A stretch of DNA of 64,000 nucleotides, from assembly GCF_016711335.1 (NCBI RefSeq), contig NZ_JADJTF010000001.1, positions 3,100,001 to 3,164,000 of the forward strand. Direction: 5' to 3'. Numbering within the stretch: position 1 is the first letter of the stretch; each line of letters opens with the position of its first letter. The DNA is from Thiofilum sp. (GTDB lineage: Bacteria; Pseudomonadota; Gammaproteobacteria; Thiotrichales; Thiotrichaceae). Positions 18,340-25,366 of this stretch are shown here, piece by piece. The position numbers were made by a program, and so were the translations under genes. The notes under the pieces were generated by a model, which ran no database searches, was not told where the DNA came from, and worked only from the letters and a program-made list of their open reading frames with translations.

Positions 18340-19491
18340 ATGATGAAATCACCACTACTCGACTCTATGCAGGAAGCATTTAAGTTAGTCAAAGCAGGGC
18401 AATTAGGTGAAGCTACGGCAACCATTCAACGGGCTTTAGGGGGTAAAGCATCTGCTAAAGATGACACTATTATTGAAGGTGAAGTACTCCATAAAACGCA
18501 TACTCAAGCGCCTCCTCAACAACCCGCCACACCCACCCTTACCCCCTCAACCGAGCCTAAACACGGGGCGAATAAGCTTAATCATTTATTCAAAACTTTT
18601 GCTAAAACGAGCACGGTTACACCTCAGCCCATACCTAATAATGCGCAATTTATTACTAAAACCTTTAGTAATCAGTATGGTAGCCGTGATTATAAACTAT
18701 ATATTCCTAGCACCTATGGCAGCAAACCTGTGCCACTCGTAATTATGTTGCACGGCTGTACGCAATCAAGTGATGACTTTGCCAATGGCACGCAAATGAA
18801 TGCTTTAGCTGAGCAACATCAAGTGCTGATTGCCTACCCTGAACAAAGTGCTCAAGCCAATGCCCAACGCTGTTGGAGTTGGTTTAAACCGCAAGATCAA
18901 ACGCATAATCAAGGCGAACCTTCGATTATTGCCGGTATTACTCAGGCCATTATGAGTGAGTATCAGGTGGATAAAAAACGCGTTTATATTGCAGGTTTAT
19001 CGGCGGGTGGGGCGATGAGTGCGATTATGGCGGCCTTATATCCTGATCTTTATAGTGCGGTGGGGATTCATTCGGGCTTAGCGTTTGGGAGTGCACATGA
19101 TTTACCTTCTGCTTTAATGGCGATGAATTTAGGAGCTAAACCCATTCATAAGCCTAATCAATTTGTGCCGCTGATTATTTTTCAAGGTGATCTGGATAAA
19201 ACCGTTTCACTGCGTAATGCTGAAACTTTATTTGAACAGGCTAAAACGCTCTATCAGCAACGCGATGAGTATTTTGAGTTAACCACTCAAGACTATCATC
19301 CAAGTAATAGCCATGCTTATACGCGCACTGTGCTTAAAAATAGTAAAGAGCGCCATGAGCTAGAGTATTGGACTATTCACGGCGCAGGGCATGCGTGGTC
19401 GGGTGGGGATAGGAGTGGCTCGTACACTGATCCTAAAGGCCCTAATGCCTCTTGGGAAATGTTGCGCTTTTTCCTCCATCATACGCTGTAG
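18340..19491 (+). CDS. PHB depolymerase-family esterase (alpha/beta hydrolase)
   Basis: 383 aa. A low-complexity N-terminal third (about 1-100, Pro/Thr/Gln-rich) precedes an esterase domain. It has LVIMLHGCTQ (oxyanion region), the nucleophile GLSAGGAMS, IIFQGDLDKTV (acidic residue) and GAGHAWSGG (catalytic His). This is the LpqC / PHB depolymerase (esterase family 1) arrangement; substrates may be short polyhydroxyalkanoates or other esters. No signal peptide is evident, so an intracellular role is likely. The N-terminal helical motif (MQEAFKLVKAGQLGEATATI) is common in this subfamily. It is cotranscribed with the CopG regulator. Confidence 0.85.
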   Translation: MMKSPLLDSMQEAFKLVKAGQLGEATATIQRALGGKASAKDDTIIEGEVLHKTHTQAPPQQPATPTLTPSTEPKHGANKLNHLFKTFAKTSTVTPQPIPNNAQFITKTFSNQYGSRDYKLYIPSTYGSKPVPLVIMLHGCTQSSDDFANGTQMNALAEQHQVLIAYPEQSAQANAQRCWSWFKPQDQTHNQGEPSIIAGITQAIMSEYQVDKKRVYIAGLSAGGAMSAIMAALYPDLYSAVGIHSGLAFGSAHDLPSALMAMNLGAKPIHKPNQFVPLIIFQGDLDKTVSLRNAETLFEQAKTLYQQRDEYFELTTQDYHPSNSHAYTRTVLKNSKERHELEYWTIHGAGHAWSGGDRSGSYTDPKGPNASWEMLRFFLHHTL

Positions 19492-19526
19492 CGCTAGTGA
19501 TTCGCCTCTTGTTTATTTTAAGTTCT

Positions 19527-19551
19527 GCGGCATACTTTATGCCGCTTTTTT
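19527..19551 (+). terminator. Rho-independent terminator after the esterase gene
   Basis: An 8-bp stem GCGGCATA / TATGCCGC with a 3-nt loop is followed by six T. It lies 36 bp after the esterase stop and before the GTG of the YkgJ gene. Confidence 0.85.
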
Positions 19552-19569
19552 CATAGGGGTAGTGTTATT

Positions 19570-19932
19570 GTGGAGTCTAATCCTTGCCTTGCTTGCGGAG
19601 CGTGTTGTGCGAGTTTTCGTGTGTCGTTTTATTGGGGCGAAACGACGGATAGTCCTTTTGGTACTGTTCCGGTTGAGCTGACTGAGCCGCTTAATTCTAC
19701 GCGGGTGGCGATGCGTGGTACGAATCAAAATAGTCCGCATTGTATTGCGTTAGAGGGTGTGGTGGGGCAAGCGACGACTTGTAAGATTTATACGCAGCGT
19801 TCGTCGACGTGCCGTGAGTTTACGGCGTCTTGGGAAGATGGTAAGCCTAATGAAATTTGCGATAAAGCACGGGCGAAGTATGGATTAGCATCGTTGCCCT
19901 GCCCTGCTGAGCGGTTGGGTTCCAAGGCTTAG
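19570..19932 (+). CDS. YkgJ-family cysteine cluster protein
   Basis: 120 aa from GTG 19570 (reads MESNPCLACGACC). The cysteines CLACGACC, then HCIAL, TTCKIY, STCREF and EICDKAR are the YkgJ pattern. The biochemical role of the family is not settled; Zn or Fe coordination has been proposed. It has its own transcription unit after the terminator at 19527-19551. It differs from the YkgJ protein at 10980 in having a long insert between the first and second Cys groups. Confidence 0.85.
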   Translation: MESNPCLACGACCASFRVSFYWGETTDSPFGTVPVELTEPLNSTRVAMRGTNQNSPHCIALEGVVGQATTCKIYTQRSSTCREFTASWEDGKPNEICDKARAKYGLASLPCPAERLGSKA

Positions 19933-19940
19933 GTTTTTGG

Positions 19941-20108
19941 GATTAATAGTGCTTTAAAGTACCGCTGGTCAGTTGTATAATTCTGTGTAAAGAGTCTGTC
20001 AAATAAACTGTTATTTCGTTGCTCCGACTCCGCCTAATTCTAATATACAGAGTCTGCCTAATTTTTTCCGTATAACCTGTTATACCTAGTTTCAGTATAA
20101 CATACTTT
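19941..20108 (+). repeat. Leader repeat copy 1 (promoter plus attI-like end)
   Basis: Shared with 25117-25312, and in its first 45 bp with 21651-21696. After the promoter the two full copies share a stretch around CCTAATTCTAATATACAGAG. The end contains GTATAACCTGTTATAC, a 7-bp inverted repeat, then a third GTATAAC. Similarity stops exactly where the cassette begins (TTTAGG here, ATTGGG in the other copy), as expected of an attI site. No integrase gene accompanies it. Confidence 0.65.
19953..19981 (+). promoter_or_regulatory. Leader promoter, copy 1
   Basis: A perfect -10 TATAAT (19976-19981) follows a TTTAAA -35-like box (19953-19958) with exactly 17 nt between. The same arrangement occurs at 21663-21691 and 25129-25157. 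It points into the leader that ends at the first cassette-like gene (20124). It acts like the Pc promoter of an integron. Confidence 0.7.
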
Positions 20109-20123
20109 TAGGTTTAAAATATC

Positions 20124-20921
20124 ATGCCCCATAAAACCTTAAACAAACAAAAAATATTTGCTGAAGATGCTTTATACAGTTCATACGATCTTTCAGAACT
20201 AAATGATGATGAGATAACTTCCTTTTTTACATCTGGATCTATTGATGCATATTGCACAAAATGTAAAAAGAGAAGCGTTTTTAGACTAAACGATGATACA
20301 TTTTCATATAATAAAGAAAAATCACAAGTAACTAAATTTGGACTTATTACAGTCAAAGCAAAATGCACAAGAGAAAACCACAATGAGTTATTAAATAGAT
20401 TAGGGAATTGCGATAATATTTTTTATGCTATTTTTAAAAGATATAGCAATGATCTATTAAAAATCGGGCAATATCCTTCAAAAGGAGATATGGATTTTGG
20501 CGAGTTAGATGATTCATACAAGGAACTTCCAGATTATTTACGTACTGAACTTGGCACCTCAATAGGTTTATATGCTCACGGCGTAGGTATAGGAGCCTTC
20601 GTTTATCTTCGCCGCATATTTGAAATTCTATTAGAAGAAGCTCATCAAATAGCCAAAAAAGAAGAAAAATGGGAAGAAGATAAATATATTAAATCCAGAG
20701 TTACAGAAAGAATACAACTACTTTCTAAATTTCTGCCAACTCGTCTTGTCCAATCTGCAAATTTATATGGTGTATTAAGTAAAGGTTTGCATGAGTTGTC
20801 AGAAGAAGAATGTAAGAGTCATTATACTTTAGTTCGGCAGGCTATACAGCTAATCTTAAAACAAAAGCATGAAGATAAAGAATATGATAAAGTCGTCAAT
20901 AAAATTAACAATATAAATTAA
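20124..20921 (+). CDS. Hypothetical protein in cassette 1, zinc-ribbon-like N-terminal pair, helical C-terminus
   Basis: 265 aa, AT-rich compared with flanking core genes. An N-terminal CTKCKK pair and a later CTRENH suggest a small metal-binding element. The C-terminal half is helical with GVGIGAFVYLRRIFEILLEE and LSKGLHELSEEE, a pattern loosely like DUF4145/HEPN-type proteins found with defence genes; I cannot confirm that. The gene fills a cassette: it starts just after the leader and its stop is 4 bp from an attC-like site. The function is unknown. Expression probably depends on the leader promoter at 19953. Confidence 0.6.
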   Translation: MPHKTLNKQKIFAEDALYSSYDLSELNDDEITSFFTSGSIDAYCTKCKKRSVFRLNDDTFSYNKEKSQVTKFGLITVKAKCTRENHNELLNRLGNCDNIFYAIFKRYSNDLLKIGQYPSKGDMDFGELDDSYKELPDYLRTELGTSIGLYAHGVGIGAFVYLRRIFEILLEEAHQIAKKEEKWEEDKYIKSRVTERIQLLSKFLPTRLVQSANLYGVLSKGLHELSEEECKSHYTLVRQAIQLILKQKHEDKEYDKVVNKINNIN

Positions 20922-20924
20922 AAA

Positions 20925-21012
20925 CCTAACATTAGTCGACGACGGACGCTGTGATAGCCCGCGTCTTCGTCCAACCTACTCCCCGCCGCGATCGTCATAC
21001 ATAACATTAGCA
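20925..21012 (+). repeat. attC-like recombination site 1
   Basis: 88 bp. Begins with the R''-type box CCTAAC and continues GTCGACGACGGACGC... and CCCCGCCGCG, forming an imperfect inverted repeat, and ends near ATTAGCA. CCTAA is complementary to the first bases of its own cassette (TTAGG at about 20110), as in integron cassettes. Strongly similar to the sites at 26210 and 27141. Confidence 0.75.
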
Positions 21013-21135
21013 GGTGCTAAATCTAAAAACACCGCTAAATTTCAGTGTAGAAAAAGCTTGCTCCAGACCAAAAATAGGCAACAGAATCACACCAAGCTAT
21101 ACTGACCAAAGACCAATAACTGGACTGAAACCATC

Positions 21136-21591
21136 ATGGGTAAAGTAGAACCAACCACCGAACACCCCCGCTACTTGCCGGAGAGTACTCAACGCTACGA
21201 CAATCTCATTTTGTTCGATGGTATGTGCAACCTCTGCACCAAGTCAGTTCAATTCATCATTCGCCACGATCAGCGCGAAATCTTCACCTTTGCTTCCGTC
21301 CAATCCCCATTAGGTCGAGATCTGCTCCAACAGGCAGGCTTAGACCCAGACGACGTACAATCTTTTGCGCTGATCACCACCAAACAAACCCTAACCCGTA
21401 GCGACGCCGCTCTTGAGATTGCCAAGCATTTCGGCGGCATTTGGCGTCTCAGTGTTGTATTGCATTTCATACCCAAACCATGGCGCGATGGACTTTACTC
21501 ATTTATTGCGCGGCGGCGTTTTGCTTGGTTTGGTCGACGTGATAGCTGCATGATACCGTCCGAAAACCTAAAAAAGCGGTTTTTGTCGTGA
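21136..21591 (+). CDS. DCC-family thiol-disulfide oxidoreductase-like protein
   Basis: 151 aa. The family name comes from the D-x-x-C-x-x-C motif, here LFDGMCNLCTKSVQFI. Other family blocks are present: FTFASVQSPLGRDLL, RSDAALEIAKHFGG, and the C-terminal WFGRRDSCMIPSENL. The fold is thioredoxin-like and the cellular substrate is not established. The last 20 codons plus the following hairpin (21529-21591) recur at 23461 and 24320, so this gene's 3' end has been used repeatedly as a junction. Higher in GC than the small genes around it. Confidence 0.88.
   Translation: MGKVEPTTEHPRYLPESTQRYDNLILFDGMCNLCTKSVQFIIRHDQREIFTFASVQSPLGRDLLQQAGLDPDDVQSFALITTKQTLTRSDAALEIAKHFGGIWRLSVVLHFIPKPWRDGLYSFIARRRFAWFGRRDSCMIPSENLKKRFLS
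21529..21591 (+). repeat. DCC 3'-tail repeat, copy A (in the intact gene)
   Basis: About 63 bp from TTTGGTCGACGTGATAGCTG to the DCC stop. It contains AAAACC...GGTTTTT, a weak terminator-like hairpin. Copies B (23461-23508) and C (24320-24381) are near identical. Confidence 0.85.
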
Positions 21592-21662
21592 GATTTCGTT
21601 TTAAAATCAGCAATAAATGCTGATACTACAAATAGGTATTGTGATTTTTTTATTAAAAGTGC

Positions 21663-21691
21663 TTTAAACTACTGCTGGTCGGCTATATAAT
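21663..21691 (+). promoter_or_regulatory. Leader promoter, copy 2
   Basis: TTTAAA (21663-21668), 17 nt, TATAAT (21686-21691), inside a 45-bp block shared with the other two leaders. Beyond the -10 the sequence diverges and runs into the nuclease gene at 21794, which this promoter should drive. Confidence 0.65.
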
Positions 21692-21793
21692 TTTTTATCG
21701 ATCCACTGACAAAATAAAACAGCTTGTCTGAAAAAATATACAAGTCAAGCCAGTACACTACTGACACACTTCATAAAAAAGGAAGCAGTTTCA

Positions 21794-22672
21794 ATGAACC
21801 AAATATCAACAACAGCACTAGCTAAAATATATGATATTTCTCCGAAAGAATTATTTTCCCATCTAGTAGATATGGGCTATATCATTAAACACAATGATAC
21901 TTGGTCTTTAACTGAGCTTGGCATTAAAAATGGAGGATCAATAAAAGAATCCGCTCAATATGGTCAATACATTGTTTGGCCGGAGGATCTTGATCTTAAT
22001 AAAGAACAAACCAATGCAAAACTGATAACATCCACCGTTATTGGCAAAAATTTTGATTTGTCACCTAACAAAATTAATTTTATTTTATCAGAACTGGGCT
22101 GGGTACAAAAAGGCTTAAAAGGTTGGGTAATTACTGAACCAGGGAAAAAACAAGGCGGAGTGCAATCAGAAGATAAAAAATCAGGTATTCCCTATGTGCG
22201 TTGGCCTGAATCCATCATAGAGTCAAAATCATTAAAGGAGACTATTGATCAAGTCAAGGGCGTTAATCACTCTCCTTTGCCGGAAACAACTAAAACCGCA
22301 AATGAAGAATCCGTAGAATTTAGAGAAAAATTTGAAGCTAAACATAGAAGTGCTGACGGTCATATGGTTCGTTCAAAAGCAGAAATGCTCATTGATAATT
22401 GGCTTTATATGGCTGAGATTGTACATGCCTATGAAAGAAAGTTACCTATAGAAGAAGATGTTTATTGTGATTTTTATATTCCAACTGGCAAGGTTTATAT
22501 CGAGTATTGGGGATATGAAAACGATCCGAAATACTTAGCAAGAAAACAGAAGAAAATAGATCTTTATAATAAATATGGTTTCAATCTTATAGAACTACAA
22601 GATAAAGACGTTCAAAACCTTGATGATGTTCTCCCTAGATTGCTACTTAAGTTTGGTGTCCAAGCCTATTAA
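21794..22672 (+). CDS. PD-(D/E)XK-like nuclease with two tandem N-terminal helix-turn-helix-like repeats
   Basis: 292 aa. Residues about 1-62 and 75-135 repeat the pattern [T]xAxxxDxSPxxxxxxLxxxGxxxxxxxxWxxTExGxxxGG, ending in WPE (IVWPEDL and VRWPESI), like winged-helix or KilA-C-type DNA-binding units. The C-terminal 110 residues look like a VSR/Mrr-like nuclease: RSKAEMLIDNWL (Glu), YCDFYIP (Asp), VYIEYWG (Glu), followed by YLARKQKKIDLYNKYGFNLI. It starts 100 bp after leader promoter 2 and lies 34 bp before the NERD gene. The pair is bounded by DCC-tail repeats, suggesting a mobile defence or DNA-processing module. The specific role is unknown. Confidence 0.72.
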   Translation: MNQISTTALAKIYDISPKELFSHLVDMGYIIKHNDTWSLTELGIKNGGSIKESAQYGQYIVWPEDLDLNKEQTNAKLITSTVIGKNFDLSPNKINFILSELGWVQKGLKGWVITEPGKKQGGVQSEDKKSGIPYVRWPESIIESKSLKETIDQVKGVNHSPLPETTKTANEESVEFREKFEAKHRSADGHMVRSKAEMLIDNWLYMAEIVHAYERKLPIEEDVYCDFYIPTGKVYIEYWGYENDPKYLARKQKKIDLYNKYGFNLIELQDKDVQNLDDVLPRLLLKFGVQAY

Positions 22673-22706
22673 AATGCCTAACCAGTAATAAAACGAAGGC
22701 CTAATA

Positions 22707-23508
22707 ATGAACTATATAACAACATTTTTTCCCCCAACAGGACAACTATTTTTAGGTTTTTTGGCACTAATACTCTTACTGATAATAGTATCATATTTAA
22801 AGTCTTCACACTTCAAAGGCAAAGCTGGAGAGGCTATAGTCAAACTCTCCATCAATAGCAAACTCGATCCCAATATATACCATTTAATAAATGACGTGAC
22901 ACTACCATCTTTCGATGGCACGACACAGATTGATCATCTCATCGTATCTATCTATGGCATTTTCGTGATAGAGACGAAAAACATGAAGGGGTGGATATTT
23001 GGTAACAAACACAACAAAACATGGACACAAACTATCTATAAAAGGTCGTATACATTTCAAAATCCACTTCACCAGAATTACAAACACATCAAAGTACTAT
23101 CCAAAATTACTGGTATTGAGGAAAATAAATTTCATTCAATTATAGTTTTTATTGGTGACAGCACCTTCAAAACCACAATGCCTGATAATGTTTTAGATAG
23201 GGGTTGGGTTGATTATATAAGCTCCAAAAAGGATTTAATGTTATCAACTAATTTAGTACAAGATGCTATAGAACGCATCAATTCACAAAAACTTGAGGCA
23301 TCATTCAAAACTAATCGAGAACATATTGAGCAACTCAGAGCCAATCGAAATCGACTTAAGTCTTAATTGCCCAAAATGCGGCTCAGTTCTAACAAAAATA
23401 ATGGCTAAGAAAGGAACTACTAGCCATCGTGAGTTTTATGGCTGCTCTGAGTTCCCACAAAGCTGCATGATACCGTCCGAAAACCTAAAAAAGCGGTTTT
23501 TGTCGTGA
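22707..23508 (+). pseudogene. NERD-domain protein with zinc-finger tail, frameshifted and fused to the DCC 3' tail
   Basis: The first frame (22707-23366) has an N-terminal membrane segment (GFLALILLLIIVSYL), then the NERD domain: GKAGEAIVKLSI, QIDHLIVSIYGIFVIETKN and KTWTQTIY. NERD is a nuclease-related domain; the D...E-x-K core is visible. Family members usually end in a topoisomerase-type zinc finger. Here that finger (CPKCGSVLTK...YGCSEF) is in the +1 frame, overlapping at about 23340-23366, so one indel separates the parts. After SEFPQ the sequence joins copy B of the DCC tail, replacing the finger's native end. The NERD part may still be made. Confidence 0.75.
23461..23508 (+). repeat. 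DCC 3'-tail repeat, copy B
   Basis: Begins AGCTGCATGATACCGTCCG and runs through the stop and hairpin, matching 21544-21591. It directly abuts the truncated zinc-finger coding sequence, so the junction lies at 23460/23461. Confidence 0.85.
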
Positions 23509-23550
23509 AGGGCTTTTTTAAAATCAAATACTCATAATTGGAGACAAATC

Positions 23551-23847
23551 ATGGCAAAAGGATATTGGATTGTTCACGTAGATATTATTGATCCCGAAAA
23601 GTTCAAGGCCTATGCTTCAGCAACGCCTGTAGCACTCAAAAAATATGGCGCTCAATTTCTAGCACGAGCTGGACAATATCAGAATCCAGAGGGGGCAACT
23701 AAAACACGTAATAGTATTATTGAGTTTCCTTCTTATCAAGCTGCGATAGATTGTTATTACTCAGAAGAATATCAAGCAGCCGCCAAACTACGTCTTTCCG
23801 CTGTGACTATAGACGTGGTGATTGTTGAGGGCGTTGATGCTTCTTAA
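23551..23847 (+). CDS. DUF1330 family protein (dimeric alpha-beta barrel)
   Basis: 98 aa with a good ribosome site (GGAG) upstream. KGYWIVHVDIIDPEKFKAYA, GAQFLARAGQ and IIEFPSYQAAIDCYYSEEYQ are the DUF1330 signature blocks, a ferredoxin-like dimeric barrel of unknown biochemical role. It lies between DCC-tail copies B and C, so it belongs to the second inserted segment together with the next gene. Confidence 0.9.
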   Translation: MAKGYWIVHVDIIDPEKFKAYASATPVALKKYGAQFLARAGQYQNPEGATKTRNSIIEFPSYQAAIDCYYSEEYQAAAKLRLSAVTIDVVIVEGVDAS

Positions 23848-23905
23848 AAAATCAATGGCTTAACCGTATACTTATCGAGAACCCCTTTAAAAATGGAGCA
23901 TAAAT

Positions 23906-24298
23906 ATGACGCAAACCGCAGATAATGAGAGCAATGAGCAAATAATAATAGAGCAGACTGATGACATTTTTGAAGATTCATCCAGTTTTTTTGTGAGTGC
24001 CTCAGGCGTTAAATACAATATCCACTTATTCAAATCAATCCACGAAATTCCTATGCCAATAAGAGCACATAATGCATTTTTGCGGCAAAATATTATTTAT
24101 CTTGGTGATTTAGTAAATACGCCCTACCGTAATTTGATACAAACTCCCAACCTAGGTAGACTGGCTTTGGAGAGTGTAGCCGATAGCCTAAAAAAACTTA
24201 ATCTTCGATTTGATATGGATATACCTGATTGGCCGCCTCTAGATATTATTAGTTTAAGAAAAAGATATGAGGAGCTAGCGTTGTCTAATAAAAAATAG
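23906..24298 (+). CDS. Small protein resembling the RNA polymerase alpha C-terminal domain
   Basis: 130 aa. After an acidic N-terminus of about 30 residues, the region IPMPIRAHNAFLRQNIIYLG...LVNTPYRNLIQTPNLGRLAL...VADSLKKLNLRF follows the helix-hairpin-helix plan of the RNA polymerase alpha C-terminal domain (SVRAxNxLxxxxIxxxGDL...NLGxxSLxEI). That domain binds UP-element DNA and activators. No other RNA polymerase sequence is present. It may bind DNA or interact with polymerase. It lies 58 bp after the DUF1330 gene and immediately before DCC-tail copy C. Confidence 0.72.
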   Translation: MTQTADNESNEQIIIEQTDDIFEDSSSFFVSASGVKYNIHLFKSIHEIPMPIRAHNAFLRQNIIYLGDLVNTPYRNLIQTPNLGRLALESVADSLKKLNLRFDMDIPDWPPLDIISLRKRYEELALSNKK

Positions 24299-24319
24299 AA
24301 TTAGCCCCCTGAAATTTAG

Positions 24320-24381
24320 TTTGGTCGACGTGATAGCTGCATGATACCGTCCGAAAATCTAAAAAAGCGGTTTTATCGTGA
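24320..24381 (+). repeat. DCC 3'-tail repeat, copy C
   Basis: 62 bp matching 21529-21591 with a few substitutions, from TTTGGTCGACGTGATAGCTG through the hairpin. It is not part of any long reading frame. It marks the right border of the second inserted segment (23509-24319). Confidence 0.85.
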
Positions 24382-24448
24382 AGTGCTTTTTCAAAAAATC
24401 AGCCATTAAATTTTGAAAATCGTCAAGTTTTAAACTACTTGGCAAATA

Positions 24449-25042
24449 CTAAGATGGGGTATCGGGTGATTCATTATCTAAAGCAAAAATATAACTTAAG
24501 TCGATTCCTAACTCAGCAAAAGGTGGGATATGAAACTTTTGCGGATTAGCGCTGGCTTGATATTCTTGTGAAAACACCACTCGATAGTGTTCACCTTCCA
24601 ACTCATAGGCAATCAATGTTTTAGTTTCAGGTGAAATAATCCAATAGTAAGGGACTCGATAGCTTTGGAGCCGCAATAAGTGCATTACTAAATCTTTCCC
24701 CTCATGCCCAGGGGACGTAATTTCACACACCCAATCCGGCAATACTTCCATGACACCCACCGGAGGGCGAGGCACGCGCTCTTTACGCCATCCGGCTAGA
24801 TCGTGAGTAGGACAATGGTGTTCGTTGTAGCGCACACTCACTTCGGTAGCAATCCACCAACCGCCTTCGTCTTTGCGGCGCTTAAATAATGAAATTTCAT
24901 CCGCCAGTGATGATTGCACCATAGCATGCGCAAACCGCGCCATAGGACGTTTAATAATTTCGCCATTGATCAGTTCAACCCGTAGCTCTGCTTGAGCAGC
25001 TTGATAAAGATCATCAATGGTTTGTAGTCGGTGAGCTTCCAT
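24449..25042 (-). CDS. Uma2-family (DUF820) protein, second copy
   Basis: 197 aa, a clear paralogue of the protein at 7565: RVELINGEIIKRPMARFAHA, CPTHDLAGWRKERVP, LPDWVCEITSPGHEGKD and YRVPYYWIISPETKTL are shared. Uma2 proteins have a PD-(D/E)XK-like core and an unknown cellular role. It is the only minus-strand gene in the 19.9-27.7 kb accessory block and has its own promoter region upstream (25043-25110). Confidence 0.87.
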   Translation of the reverse strand: MEAHRLQTIDDLYQAAQAELRVELINGEIIKRPMARFAHAMVQSSLADEISLFKRRKDEGGWWIATEVSVRYNEHHCPTHDLAGWRKERVPRPPVGVMEVLPDWVCEITSPGHEGKDLVMHLLRLQSYRVPYYWIISPETKTLIAYELEGEHYRVVFSQEYQASANPQKFHIPPFAELGIDLSYIFALDNESPDTPS

Positions 25043-25116
25043 AGTTTCAGACCTCTAATGGGATGGGGTCATTATAAGCTGATCTTAAGTGTTTACATAG
25101 AATTCGCGTGTTTTTG

Positions 25117-25312
25117 TATTAATAGTGCTTTAAACTACCGCTGGTCGGCTGTATAATTTTGTGTAAATCCCCAGCAAAATCGAAAAATCCCTATGAATAC
25201 AGATTGTTATCTTGCAGCTCCAATTCCGCCTAATTCTAATATACAGAGTCTGCCTAGTTTTTTCCGTATAACCTGTTATACCTAGTTTCCGTATAACATA
25301 CTATTGGGTTCA
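25117..25312 (+). repeat. Leader repeat copy 3 (promoter plus attI-like end)
   Basis: Nearly full-length match to 19941-20108 with one extra segment of about 25 bp after the promoter. It ends in GTATAACCTGTTATAC, then GTATAACATACT. Similarity to copy 1 ends at the cassette border (ATTGGG here). Fills most of the 324-bp gap before the next gene. Confidence 0.65.
25129..25157 (+). promoter_or_regulatory. Leader promoter, copy 3
   Basis: TTTAAA (25129-25134), 17 nt, TATAAT (25152-25157), as in the other two leaders. It should transcribe the cassettes beginning at about 25309, which lack obvious promoters of their own. Confidence 0.7.
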
Positions 25313-25366
25313 GAATTACCCCCCTCCACTAAAGATAACTAATCAAATAGAGATTTAAATTAGAAT

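Noticed and set aside
20981..21012. DCC gene as an integron cassette
   Set aside because: It follows attC-like site 1 but has no attC of its own at its 3' end, and its composition is closer to core genes. Its tail repeats look like a different junction.
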